A DNA stretch of 64,000 nucleotides from Thiomonas sp. FB-6 (GTDB taxonomy: Bacteria > Pseudomonadota > Gammaproteobacteria > Burkholderiales > Burkholderiaceae_C). Of the stretch, positions 33,810 to 41,450 are shown piece by piece. The stretch lies in assembly GCF_000377645.1 (NCBI RefSeq), contig NZ_KB898471.1:567084-631083 (forward strand), in the 5' to 3' direction. The position numbers and the translations under genes were made by a program. Numbering within the stretch: position 1 is the first letter of the stretch; each line of letters opens with the position of its first letter. The notes under the pieces are model-generated. The model was given only the letters and a program-made list of their open reading frames with translations. It had not been told where the DNA came from and made no database searches.

Positions 33810-34985
33810 TCAGCTGCAGGGCTCGGTAGCGGGGCTTCCTGGCGCGGCCTCCGCGACAGGCCCCAGGGCGGCCGCCGCCTCCAGCGCGCCGCGGGCGGCG
33901 GCGTCCACCGCACCCGCGAGATAGCCCGGAAACGCCCGCGACCATTCGCTGCCGATGCCCCTCAGGCACGCGCTCCAAGGGCCGCTGGCCGGGCGGCATG
34001 GCGGAGCTTCGGCGTGGTGGCCGCCGGCGTCCTGGTCCTCGGCGGTGGCGGTCAGCGGATCGGCGGCCCAGTCCTTCAGCGCATCCGCCACCACCGACGC
34101 GGCGCGTTCGCCGAACAGGCGCGCGAGCTGCGCACGGCAATGCGCGCGCAGCAGCTCCTCGGGCACACCTCGCCGCACCCGCGCGGGCACGCCGAGGAAG
34201 CCGAACAATGCGGCGTGTCCGCCGGGCATGGAGACGTCGTGGATTTCCACCATCGGCCCATGCGCGCTTTGCGCGGCGCCGGACAGGCCCTGCTCGCGCC
34301 AGAACGGGGTTTCGTAGACGGCCACGTACTTGGCGTGCGGCGCCATCCAGGTCGGCGTGGCGAGCCAGCTGCGCGCGAGTTCCGGGGGCAGCGCAGGCTG
34401 GAACTCCAAGCGGGCCGCCGCCAGGCGCGGCGGCAGGGCCAACAGCACCTGCGCGGCACGCCAGGTCATGGTGCGTCCGTCGGCGTGTTCGATGTCGAGT
34501 TCGACCTGCGAGCCCGCGTGACGCAGTCGACGCACCGTGTGGGCCGGCAGAACGCGCCCGGGGTCGAGCCGGCCGCGCAGCGCCGCGATCAGGGCGCCGG
34601 TACCTCCGAGCAGGCGCATGGACGCAGGCGAACTGGCGTATCCCCGCATGCGCCGCGGCGCCTCGTGGGGCGAGCGCTCCACCAGCATGTCGCCGGCTTC
34701 GAAGGACTCGAAGCGCCGCAGGGCGAGTGCGTCCACCAGTTGGTCGAGCTGGGGCTGGTAGTCGGGCCAGAACCAGGTCGGGCCCAGGTCGAAGCGGTCG
34801 AGCGCGGGGACGCTGTCGTCCGCCACGCAGCCGCCTGCATCCACCGACTGGATGCGCCCGCCGAGTACGTCGCGCGCCTCGAACAACACGAAGTCATCCA
34901 CCCCCTGCTGCTGCAGCAGCCGCGCCGCCACGAGTCCGCTGAGGCCGCCGCCGACAATGGCGACGCGGATGCTTGGAAGGGGCAT
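33810..34985 (-). CDS. FAD-dependent amine oxidase family protein
   Basis: The 391-residue flavoprotein begins with the Rossmann motif VAIVGGGLSGLVAARLLQQ, followed by VLFEARDVLGGRIQSV, the hallmark of monoamine oxidase/phytoene desaturase-type enzymes. FDLGPTWFWPDYQPQL and the C-terminal SEWSRAFPGYLAGAV complete the FAD site. The substrate amine is not clear. The ATG at 34985 is preferred over one 60 bp upstream. A degraded copy of its N-terminal part lies at 36385-36490. Confidence 0.87.
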   Translation of the reverse strand: MPLPSIRVAIVGGGLSGLVAARLLQQQGVDDFVLFEARDVLGGRIQSVDAGGCVADDSVPALDRFDLGPTWFWPDYQPQLDQLVDALALRRFESFEAGDMLVERSPHEAPRRMRGYASSPASMRLLGGTGALIAALRGRLDPGRVLPAHTVRRLRHAGSQVELDIEHADGRTMTWRAAQVLLALPPRLAAARLEFQPALPPELARSWLATPTWMAPHAKYVAVYETPFWREQGLSGAAQSAHGPMVEIHDVSMPGGHAALFGFLGVPARVRRGVPEELLRAHCRAQLARLFGERAASVVADALKDWAADPLTATAEDQDAGGHHAEAPPCRPASGPWSACLRGIGSEWSRAFPGYLAGAVDAAARGALEAAAALGPVAEAAPGSPATEPCS

Positions 34986-35086
34986 GGGCAGGTCGTCGGG
35001 GACAGGGGTAGCCGGGTATCGTAGACGCCGAAACAGCCTGACCAAGCCGCCGGCCCCGTCAGCGGGGACATGGCGGCGCCACCGTG

Positions 35087-35230
35087 CTACTTCTTCTTGC
35101 GTCGGTCCGGCACGAGCGGAGCAGGCGGGCGCACGACAGCATCGCTCCCAGTTCCCGGGGCTTTGGGCGCCGAATGATCCTTCTTCGGCTTCTTGGCTTC
35201 TCGGTTGCCGCGTTGCATTCCCTTGGGCAT
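35087..35230 (-). CDS. small Lys-rich conserved protein (47 aa)
   Basis: This short product begins MPKGMQRGNREAKKPKKD and ends with DRRKKK. GGAGG lies about 10 nt before the ATG at 35230. Proteins starting MPKG-(x)n-NREAKKPKK are common small basic proteins in Proteobacteria as far as I recall. No function is known. Confidence 0.72.
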   Translation of the reverse strand: MPKGMQRGNREAKKPKKDHSAPKAPGTGSDAVVRPPAPLVPDRRKKK

Positions 35231-35352
35231 GGTGCTGCGCCTCCAGTCAATGTCTGCGAGGGGCAGCCACTTTGCCGAGTGTACGCCTGCAGCGGTGGTG
35301 GGGATGGCGAACGCCCGAACGACGCGCCTGTGCGTGTTCCGCGCAATTCGCT

Positions 35353-35516
35353 TACACTCGGACGGCTGACATGCACAAGACCATCCGCTCCTAGGTCTTT
35401 CTTCCCGCTCCAGCAGCATGCTGGCGGTCGAGTCGAATCCCCTTCTGAAGATCTTCTTTGCGTCTCTTCGCCAGGCGCGCTCTTGCGCCCGGCAACTTCT
35501 AAAGGAATTCGATAAT
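35353..35516 (+). promoter_or_regulatory. promoter and long 5' leader of the rightward csp gene
   Basis: TACACT at 35353-35358 is a possible -10 box. About 150 nt of leader follow, strongly similar to the leader of the other csp gene (see 32573-32731). The ribosome site is AAAGGAATTCGA at the 3' end. Similarity spans the whole leader, not just the ribosome site, and suggests a conserved RNA structure that controls translation with temperature. Confidence 0.6.
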
Positions 35517-35729
35517 ATGACGACCGAAACCGGTACCGTGAAATGGTTCAACGAAGGCAAGGGCTTTGGCTTCATCGCGCCTGATGGCGGTGGCAAGGAC
35601 CTCTTCGCCCACTTCAAGGAAATTCAGGGCAGCGGCTTCAAGACCTTGGCCGAGAACCAGCGCGTTGAATTCGAGGTGGCCCAAGGCCAGAAGGGCCCGC
35701 AGGCTACCAGGATCCGGACTCTGGGCTGA
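35517..35729 (+). CDS. cold-shock protein (CspA family), second copy
   Basis: This 70-residue cold-shock domain protein is nearly identical to the product of 32360-32572 (same first 44 residues, [20 protein letters not shown] and on). RNP1 and RNP2 are intact. It ends in a clear terminator at 35779. The two copies are in opposite orientation about 3 kb apart. Confidence 0.97.
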   Translation: MTTETGTVKWFNEGKGFGFIAPDGGGKDLFAHFKEIQGSGFKTLAENQRVEFEVAQGQKGPQATRIRTLG

Positions 35730-35778
35730 TTCGCCGTAGAAATGGCGGTGGCCGGGCTCGCCCTGCCATCCGTCGATC

Positions 35779-35805
35779 AAAGCGCGGCCTTGCCGCGCTT
35801 TTTTT
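35779..35805 (+). terminator. rho-independent terminator of the rightward csp gene
   Basis: AAAGCGCGGC (35779-35788) and GCCGCGCTTT (35792-35801) form a perfect 10-bp stem with a 3-nt loop, followed by a T run (35799-35805). The stem core resembles the terminator of the other csp gene. Confidence 0.88.
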
Positions 35806-36030
35806 CTACTGGGGGCCCCGACCGTGCGGAGCCTGCAAGAACCAGTTCGACAAAGCGCCACCACGAACATCGGAACACGCAAACGTGCGCGCGTCGACTT
35901 GAAAACAGCGTAGTCTGACGCTGTTTCCTTCGCCCAGGCAGAGGCAGGGCGAAGAATTCGCAGTATTGCGTGACCAGGCCGGCGCTCCGAGAGGGAATGG
36001 ACCGCATGCCGCGCGACCAGGGGAACTGCC

Positions 36031-36369
36031 GTGAGCGTGTATGCAAGCAATCCGCACTACCTCAGCGAAGCCTCCACGAGGCTAATCGGGCTTCTTCCGC
36101 GCAAGGGCAAGTTGCCGGATTGGTTCACTCGGTCGATCGACGTCCAGCGCTACGCGCGCGGTGGTGACGGGCGCATCTACGCGCTTCTGAACATCGAGCT
36201 GACTCGCTCATGGGCGGACGTGGTCACGGGCACGCTGTTTCGCGCCACGGATGGTGGAAGCTGGTCCAGCATGAGGACCCTCGACCTCGACACCATGGTC
36301 AACGTGACCCCTGAAGACGTCGCGCAATGGTCTCTGGCGGCCTTCGAGCGCGGTCGCCGGCGGCATTGA
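36031..36369 (+). CDS. hypothetical protein
   Basis: The 112-residue product starts at GTG 36031 with GGGGAA upstream. It contains LPDWFTRSIDVQRYARGGDG and a beta-rich C-terminal part (GRIYALLNIELTRSW, TGTLFRATDGG). No family is recognised. It sits at the left edge of the accessory region, just before the degraded flavin oxidase fragment. Confidence 0.5.
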   Translation: MSVYASNPHYLSEASTRLIGLLPRKGKLPDWFTRSIDVQRYARGGDGRIYALLNIELTRSWADVVTGTLFRATDGGSWSSMRTLDLDTMVNVTPEDVAQWSLAAFERGRRRH

Positions 36370-36384
36370 ACTCCGGCCCTTGGG

Positions 36385-36490
36385 CCGCCGAGTACGTCGC
36401 GCGACTCGAACAGCACGAAGTCGTGAACGCACGGCAGTAGCAGCAGGGCCGCCACGAGTCCGCTGAGGCCGCCGCCGGCCATGGCGACGG
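36385..36490 (-). pseudogene. fragment duplicated from the FAD amine oxidase gene
   Basis: About 105 bp match 34857-34964, the part coding for the FAD motif. On the minus strand one can read VAMAGGGLSGLVAALLL then FVLFESRDVLGG. The central part has diverged and the rest of the gene is missing. It is a remnant of a local duplication. From 36491 to 36714 I see nothing I can name. Confidence 0.75.
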
Positions 36491-36714
36491 CCGTCGCGAC
36501 AATGGCGCGATTGGAGAGTTCCTCGGCAGCTCCGCAGGGCACGCGCGTGGGCACCTGAGCCCGGGCGCCCGTTCGATCGTTGTCCGAGGCACGGTGCGAT
36601 CCTGCACCGCGGACCACGGCGCCACATGGAGCGCCGCGCAAAGGGGTCTGGCCACGCATGTGGCGATGCCATGCGTGATCATTCGGAACCCTCGCATGCT
36701 CGCTTTTGTTCAGG

Positions 36715-36755
36715 AATGCTTGGGGTGCGGTGCGCGACGAAGATGCGAACTGGAC
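36715..36755. repeat. short repeat shared with 41695-41734
   Basis: AATGCTTGGGGTGCG and GACGAAGATGCGAACTGGA are shared with a second copy at 41695-41734 with a few changes between them. The TTGGGGTG core is also the 3' end of tRNA-His (minus strand) with its flanking base. The two copies bracket most of the toxin-antitoxin island. They may be remnants of an attachment site or a tRNA end. Confidence 0.5.
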
Positions 36756-36849
36756 AGCCACGCTGCTGCCTTGATCGATCTCGGCGCACTCTGCCGCATT
36801 TACCCGGCACACGGCTCAGGACGATGCGATGCGATGGGATGCGATTTCA

Positions 36850-36863
36850 TACAGAAATCTGTA
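36850..36863. promoter_or_regulatory. operator candidate upstream of the first vapBC
   Basis: TACAGA (36850-36855) and TCTGTA (36858-36863) form an inverted repeat with a 2-bp spacer, 10 bp before the antitoxin ATG. It overlaps a second inverted repeat GATTTC/GAAATC (36842-36847 and 36854-36859). Toxin-antitoxin complexes repress their own promoters through such sites. Inference. Confidence 0.5.
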
Positions 36864-36873
36864 CACTGAGCAC

Positions 36874-37122
36874 ATGAAGACCACCCTCGACCTCAACGAC
36901 CAATTGCTGGCCAGCGCAAAGGCACTTGCGGCGCAGCAGCGGACCAGCCTGACCCGCGTGATCGAGGAGGGATTGCAGTTGCGGCTGCGAGCCAGGCCCC
37001 CTGGAGAGGCCGGCACCCGCCGCAGGCGCCTGCCGGTCTTCGACGGGCATGGCGGGCTTGTGCCGGGGGTCGAACCGACCAGCAACAAGGCTCTCCTGGC
37101 AGCACTCGGCGATGACGCCTGA
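36874..37122 (+). CDS. VapB-type antitoxin (ribbon-helix-helix)
   Basis: The 82-residue protein begins MKTTLDLNDQLLASAKALAA, a ribbon-helix-helix DNA-binding unit (VapB type). The C-terminal part should wrap and inhibit the toxin. It overlaps the PIN toxin gene by 11 bp. The upstream palindrome suggests autoregulation. Confidence 0.8.
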   Translation: MKTTLDLNDQLLASAKALAAQQRTSLTRVIEEGLQLRLRARPPGEAGTRRRRLPVFDGHGGLVPGVEPTSNKALLAALGDDA

Positions 37123-37546
37123 CGTCAACGTTCTGGTTGCAGCCTCGCGCAGCGACCATCCGCATCACCAGGCCGCGCGCGCCTGGCTGGAGCAAGCGCT
37201 CGTTTCGGCCGAGAACGGTGGCACACTCACCCTGATGCCCATGGTGCTTGCCAGCTTGTTGCGTCTGGTCACCAGCGCGAGGATCTTCGTGCGACCAACA
37301 CCGACGGCCGATGCCGTGGCCTTCGTGGACGCGCTGCTTGCATTCCCGGGCGTCGAACTGGCATCGCTGGGACCCGAGTGGGCCAGGTTGCGCCAGTTGT
37401 GCCTGGACAAGCAACTCGTCGGCAACGACCTTCCCGACGCCTGGCTGGCGGCTGCGGTGGAGCAACTGGGAGAGCACCTGGTGAGCTTCGACCGCGACTT
37501 CAGGAAGCTGTTGTCACGCTCGCGCTTCACACACCTGAAGACCTGA
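37112..37546 (+). CDS. VapC-type PIN-domain toxin
   Basis: The 144-residue PIN ribonuclease begins MTPDVNVLVAASRSDHPHH, with D4 as the first acidic metal ligand. LVGNDLPDAWLAAAV and SFDRDFRKL give the later conserved Asp residues. PIN toxins usually cut tRNA or rRNA. The start ATG lies in the end of the antitoxin gene. It forms a type II toxin-antitoxin pair with it. Confidence 0.83.
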   Translation: MTPDVNVLVAASRSDHPHHQAARAWLEQALVSAENGGTLTLMPMVLASLLRLVTSARIFVRPTPTADAVAFVDALLAFPGVELASLGPEWARLRQLCLDKQLVGNDLPDAWLAAAVEQLGEHLVSFDRDFRKLLSRSRFTHLKT

Positions 37547-37614
37547 GCGCCAGCGTGGTGCTTTGAAAAACGCCCTGGCCCCGGGAAGGGCGGCCGCCTG
37601 CAGCGCCCGCACAG

Positions 37615-37643
37615 ATGACTGCACGGATGTAAAATGCAGTCAT
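37615..37643. promoter_or_regulatory. operator candidate upstream of the second vapBC
   Basis: ATGACTGCA (37615-37623) and TGCAGTCAT (37635-37643) are perfect 9-bp arms 11 bp apart. A TAAAAT box (37630-37635) lies inside and reads as a -10 element. It is 30 bp before the antitoxin ATG at 37673. This is the layout of an autoregulated FitAB/VapBC operator. Confidence 0.65.
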
Positions 37644-37672
37644 TGTTTTTCTGGCAAGGAAAAGTTCAAGCC

Positions 37673-37930
37673 ATGCCGATCCTCACGGTCCGGAACCTCC
37701 CGGAAGACGTGCATCGAGCCTTGCGGGCTCGCGCAGCCCAGCACGGACGCAGCACCGAGGCCGAGGTGCGTGACATCCTGGAACAGGCCACGAAGCCCGA
37801 GGGGCGCCTGAAGCTCGGGGCGCTCCTGGGGTCGATTGCCCGCGAAGCCGGCGGCTTGACCGACTCGGAAGCGCGACACTTCGATCAGCTGCGCGACCAC
37901 ACGCCTGCCGAGCCGATGAACCTGGAATGA
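37673..37930 (+). CDS. FitA/VapB-type antitoxin
   Basis: The 85-residue product carries the motif LPEDVHRALRARAAQHGRST, then EAEVRDILEQA, the ribbon-helix-helix domain of FitA/StbC antitoxins. The C-terminal tail should bind the toxin. It overlaps the toxin gene by ATGA. The ATG at 37673 is preferred over one at 37634, which lies inside the operator. Confidence 0.86.
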   Translation: MPILTVRNLPEDVHRALRARAAQHGRSTEAEVRDILEQATKPEGRLKLGALLGSIAREAGGLTDSEARHFDQLRDHTPAEPMNLE

Positions 37931-38346
37931 TCCTCGTCGATACCAACGTCATTTCCGAGTTGTGGCGCATCTCACCCGACCCGGGTGTTCTGGCGTGGGT
38001 GGATGCGCAAGCCATCGAAACCCTCTACCTGTCGGCCGTTACCGTCGCGGAATTGCGCTTCGGCGTGGCAAGCATGCGCCAAGGCCGTCGGCGCACGGTC
38101 TATCAGGAGCGTCTGGAACGCGAGGTCCTGCCCGCCTTCACGGGCCGCGTCCTGCCCTTCGATCTCGATGCCTCGCAAGCCTATGCGAGCCTGATGGCTC
38201 GCGCCCGACGCGACGGCCAAGCCATCGGCATGGCGGACGGCTACATCGCCGCCACGGCAAGCTCGCGCGCCTTGATGGTCGCCACGCGCGATGTGGCCCC
38301 GTACCTGGCGGCCCGCGTCAAGGTGATCAACCCCTGGGAAACCTGA
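37927..38346 (+). CDS. FitB/VapC-type PIN-domain toxin
   Basis: The 139-residue PIN ribonuclease begins MILVDTNVISELWRISPDP (first Asp ligand D5). Further conserved acids are in VTVAELRFGV and GMADGYIAATA. ATRDVAPY gives the last ligand region. It is translationally coupled to the antitoxin by ATGA. It is a typical FitB-like toxin. Confidence 0.9.
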   Translation: MILVDTNVISELWRISPDPGVLAWVDAQAIETLYLSAVTVAELRFGVASMRQGRRRTVYQERLEREVLPAFTGRVLPFDLDASQAYASLMARARRDGQAIGMADGYIAATASSRALMVATRDVAPYLAARVKVINPWET

Positions 38347-38423
38347 GCCTTGAAGCCCTCCGCCCGGGCGACGCACGGGGCGGGTAGGCGCCGGGTGAGC
38401 GGTAGAACCGGGCTTGGTGTTCG

Positions 38424-38608
38424 AACATCGTGGTGCTCCTGTTGCCCGGCGGGAGCAAGTCCACGCAAAGCGCCGATATCCGGCGCGCCGTGAAGATGGC
38501 CAGGGAGATCTGAACCATGAACCTGAAATTCGTCCCCTTCGACATCGTCAGCGAACTCGACTCGGACGAAGCCGTCGCCGAGTACCTGCGCCAGGTGTTC
38601 ACCGATGC
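38424..38608 (+). pseudogene. truncated duplicate of the HigBA-like module
   Basis: This stretch is nearly identical to 42057-42236: the last 80 bp or so of the toxin gene, the short gap with the ribosome site, and the first 30 codons of the antitoxin (MNLKFVPFDIVSELDSDEAV). It has no toxin start and the antitoxin reading is lost after ATCACCGATG-like sequence, so it cannot work. From 38609 to 38873 I see no recognisable gene. Confidence 0.85.
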
Positions 38609-38873
38609 AATTTCCAGCGCCGCAACCCGCCACCTTGCTGCCACAATCCCCACAGCGGCATAGGCTTCGACCGCCGCTGCCACACGCGCCGCGATTTCCT
38701 CCCTGGAGCTTTGTCCAACGCCTACCCTCACGCCGAGGATGCGCGAGGCCGTCTGCGCGCACGGGCAGGCATCGGACAAACCTAAACCAAAGCGGGCACT
38801 CGACGTCGCGGGTGGCCGCGGCCGCAATGCAGCACACAAAGGTCGCTGACATCAGCGGCATCCTGCGACCACG

Positions 38874-39200
38874 TTAGCCCTTGTCGTCGCGCTGATCGTC
38901 ACTCAGGCGACTCTCATAGTCCCGACCGCCGTAGAACACGCCGAGAATGGGCACGACGTCGTCCTCAACCGCGAAGGCGATCACAGTGCGCTTGCGGTAG
39001 TGGGTGATTCGCAGTCCCGGGCGCACGTCGTCGCGACAGTTTCCTCGCGCAGGAAACAGGCTCAGGCTCTCGCAATACGCCACGATGGCGTCCGTGTAGC
39101 GCGCCGCAACAGCAGGCGAAGCGGCTGAGGCGATGTACCGGTACAAGTCAACGATCTGATCCTGCGCCTCGGGGCTGAAAACGACCCGATGACGCATCAT
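38874..39200 (-). CDS. ParE/RelE-family toxin
   Basis: The 108-residue product reads VVFSPEAQDQIVDLYRYIA, ARYTDAIVAYCESLSLFPAR, and ITHYRKRTVIAFAVEDDVV, a clear ParE pattern. ParE proteins poison DNA gyrase. It starts within the antitoxin stop (ATGA at 39200). A second ATG follows directly. It forms a pair with the ParD gene upstream. Confidence 0.9.
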   Translation of the reverse strand: MMRHRVVFSPEAQDQIVDLYRYIASAASPAVAARYTDAIVAYCESLSLFPARGNCRDDVRPGLRITHYRKRTVIAFAVEDDVVPILGVFYGGRDYESRLSDDQRDDKG

Positions 39201-39463
39201 CCTTTCGCTTGTTCCTCGGCCAGGCGCGCACGCACCTGCGCGGGCGTCACTGCGCGACTCGGATCGGCCTTCAGTGCGTCATAGGCCGGACCGACCTGGT
39301 CCTGCAGCCATGTCTCGACCGCCCGGTCTCGCGCCAGCAGTGCTCGAAGGCCGTCTCGAATCACTTCGCTCTCGCTGGCGTACTCGCCGGCGCGCACCTT
39401 GGTTCTTACCGCTTCCGCCATCTCGTTGGGTAACGTGATGCTCATCTGCTGGGTCGTCCGCAT
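39197..39463 (-). CDS. ParD-family antitoxin
   Basis: The 88-residue antitoxin carries MSITLPNEMAEAVRTKVRAG and YASESEVIRDGLRALLARD, the ParD ribbon-helix-helix domain, and a C-terminal helix that would bind ParE. GGAG lies 8 nt before the ATG at 39463, which decides that start over the one at 39493. A palindrome lies just upstream. Confidence 0.9.
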   Translation of the reverse strand: MRTTQQMSITLPNEMAEAVRTKVRAGEYASESEVIRDGLRALLARDRAVETWLQDQVGPAYDALKADPSRAVTPAQVRARLAEEQAKG

Positions 39464-39481
39464 GGCAACTCCGTACATGCA

Positions 39482-39500
39482 AGTAGGATTCAATCCTACT
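39482..39500. promoter_or_regulatory. palindromic operator candidate of parDE
   Basis: AGTAGGATT (39482-39490) and AATCCTACT (39492-39500) form a perfect 19-bp palindrome about 20 bp upstream of the parD start. ParD dimers bind such sites for autoregulation. A direct repeat CGGCGACATA follows at about 39513 and 39528. Confidence 0.65.
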
Positions 39501-39588
39501 CGAAAATGCCGTCGGCGACATATCCGCCGGCGACATAGGGTTCAATTTCCCTCTTCCGTTCACTGGGATTGAATGCGCGCATAGCGAG

Positions 39589-39785
39589 CAGTCAGCGAAC
39601 TCGACTCGGACGACTTGGTCAAGGCCATGGGCATGAGCGGCGTGTCCAAGAGCCAGGTGTCGCGGCTGTGCGGCGAGCTCGACGAACAGGTCGGCGCCTT
39701 CCTCAACCGCCAGATCGAGGGCGACTGGCCCTACCTGTGGATCGACGCCACCTACGTCAAGACCCGCGAAGCCGGCCGTATTGAA
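39589..39785 (+). pseudogene. IS256-family transposase fragment joined to a HigA-like scrap
   Basis: The first 23 bp (about 39589-39611) repeat the antitoxin sequence VSELDSD of the HigBA-like modules. From 39612 the reading is LVKAMGMSGVSKSQVSRLCG, ELDEQVGAFLNRQIEGDWPY and LWIDATYVKTREAGRI, a piece of an IS256/Mutator transposase that includes the DATY catalytic Asp. Both ends of the transposase and its inverted repeats are missing. It marks a past insertion and deletion. Confidence 0.85.
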
Positions 39786-40342
39786 CCGCCTACGACGCCG
39801 AGTCCGACGTCTCGACTTCCCGCATCGTCCCCGAAGCGCGCCTGCGTCTGAATTCCCGTACTGCAGCCGCAGGCGCTGCCACCAAGCTGAGCCTGAAGCC
39901 GAGCATCGGAGCTGGGATGGCCAATGGCCGCAAGGCCCAGCACCACCGCGGAGGTAGCTGCCCCCAGCGGACATCGCGCCTCCTCCTGAGCGCCAACGCC
40001 CTGGGTCGCCAGATGCTGTAGGCCCTGCGCCATGGATATTCGTGGAGCGCGCCCGACAAAGACCTGTGTTTCCGCCGAACGCCTAAGGTCTTGCCCGCGT
40101 GCACCTGCGACTTCCGACATTCTCCGGCACGATAGGTATCCCCACGCGCTTGAAGGCTCATTTCTTCGCCATGCCGCGCCTGAACGTACCGAATGGACAC
40201 ACTGGTCCTCTGCTGTGTACAGCATGCAATTCCGGGGCGGAATCCACACCATTGGGAACCAGAAAAGCAATCGATGATCTCGCCGAGAATCCATCGTTTT
40301 AAGAACTCTTGCGCAAAATATTTTTGACAGGATCATTTCCGC
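39786..40342. other. unassigned region in the accessory island
   Basis: About 550 bp between the IS256 fragment and the orphan toxin gene. Short readings exist on both strands, but none has codon use, a ribosome site or motifs that I trust. GC falls toward the right end. TTGACA at 40324-40329 may be a -35 box, or a partial one, for the toxin gene that follows. Confidence 0.4.
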
Positions 40343-41017
40343 ATGAACACCACGCAGTATTCCGGAATGGAGCCTGGGATATTCCTTCCGTACCTCCCGT
40401 CGAACATCGTCGGCGATGCATTTGCGGTGGAAATACCATCACTTCCATACGGTGCGCGCCCCATCATCGACGAGCGGAACAACGACTGCGTGGGGTTCGT
40501 GGAGGAAAGTACGTCAAAAGTCTGGCGAATCTTTGGTCTTTCCGGTGAACTGCTCAGAATCGAGGAGGCGCCGCTAGAACCACCTACCATTGACCCCTAT
40601 GATTTGATTTTAGTGGCTCCCGCGGCACTGAAATTCGTTCGCGCCGGGTTCGCGCCAATGGTCCGAATTGCCACCGGGCAGGCCAGTGACTTTGCCACAG
40701 CGAGGATCACAAGCGACATACTCTCAATGCTACGCAGCAGGGTGCGTGGGCTTTCAGTCCAGCGACTGCAGTTTACCGATAAGACTGCCAATCATATGGC
40801 AAACCCAGGTCGATTCGTACCTGTACACATGCTTCATCTGGCGATAAAATATGGTCGTAGGGTGCCCGACCCGCAGAAGATCCCCGGCGTATTTCGTTAC
40901 GAAATCCGCATGACACGCTTCGTGAGAAGAGGCGATGGCTATGCTCGAGTTCCGAAAACCTTAGAGGTCGTGGTCCGGGAGGCGGATTGGACCATCCTTC
41001 ATTTCATGTATTACTGA
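40343..41017 (+). CDS. orphan polymorphic-toxin-like protein (Rhs/CDI C-terminal type)
   Basis: The 224-residue protein has lower GC than its neighbours. Residues about 10-85 read like the pre-toxin part of Rhs or CDI tips, with VGFVEESTSKVWRIFGLSGE. A hydrophobic patch DLILVAPAALKFV follows. The C-terminal 85 residues have FTDKTANHM, GRFVPVHMLHLAIKYG, PDPQKIPG and TLEVVV-DWTILHFMYY. This pattern resembles C-terminal toxin domains I recall from Rhs and CdiA proteins. No delivery domain is present, so it is an orphan tip or a free-standing toxin. Function is inferred, and the nuclease or other activity is unknown. Confidence 0.6.
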   Translation: MNTTQYSGMEPGIFLPYLPSNIVGDAFAVEIPSLPYGARPIIDERNNDCVGFVEESTSKVWRIFGLSGELLRIEEAPLEPPTIDPYDLILVAPAALKFVRAGFAPMVRIATGQASDFATARITSDILSMLRSRVRGLSVQRLQFTDKTANHMANPGRFVPVHMLHLAIKYGRRVPDPQKIPGVFRYEIRMTRFVRRGDGYARVPKTLEVVVREADWTILHFMYY

Positions 41018-41018
41018 A

Positions 41019-41450
41019 ATGCTATCCATTGACACCGCCGATTTTCAACTTCAGATGCGCCCCGTTGCGACGCAGCGCGAGGAGCCTGGTGGCCCGTATC
41101 TTGAGTGGCTCGATGTGTGGATCAAGATCGAAGTGCCGGGGATCCAGGCGGAGGGGGCATGGAGCGTGATGCCCGGCGAGTTGCGGGGCTTTCTGCAACA
41201 GATCCAGTCGATGCATGCGCAGCTTCGGCCGGGACAGCATGCGGAACTCGCAGGCGTTGAGGCTGGCTTCAACCTGCGAGTGCAAGTACTGGACAGAGGT
41301 GCGATCATCGGCGATTGGCGCTTTCAGCCCTCCCCCCCCGATGGAGCATGCATTACGGGGCATTGTGGTCTGGACCAGTCTCATCTGCCGGGATGGATGC
41401 AAGGAATCGAGTCTCTTCTGGCATACATCCCATCGAACAACTCGGCGTAG
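41019..41450 (+). CDS. probable immunity protein for the upstream toxin
   Basis: The 143-residue soluble protein starts 1 bp after the toxin stop, a spacing typical of toxin-immunity pairs. It is rich in Trp and acidic residues (YLEWLDVWIKIEVPGIQ, AEGAWSVMPGELRGFL) and looks like an alpha/beta immunity fold. No family can be named with certainty. It has no signal peptide, as expected for protection inside the cell. Confidence 0.55.
   Translation: MLSIDTADFQLQMRPVATQREEPGGPYLEWLDVWIKIEVPGIQAEGAWSVMPGELRGFLQQIQSMHAQLRPGQHAELAGVEAGFNLRVQVLDRGAIIGDWRFQPSPPDGACITGHCGLDQSHLPGWMQGIESLLAYIPSNNSA

Noticed and set aside
36823-36846. GATGC tandem microrepeat before the first vapB
   Set aside because: It is only a few imperfect units and overlaps ordinary promoter-region sequence, so it is probably chance.
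38609-38873. Possible gene on the minus strand after the truncated HigBA copy
   Set aside because: A reading with an alpha-helical stretch exists, but it has no ribosome site and no recognisable domain, and it runs through the broken antitoxin sequence.
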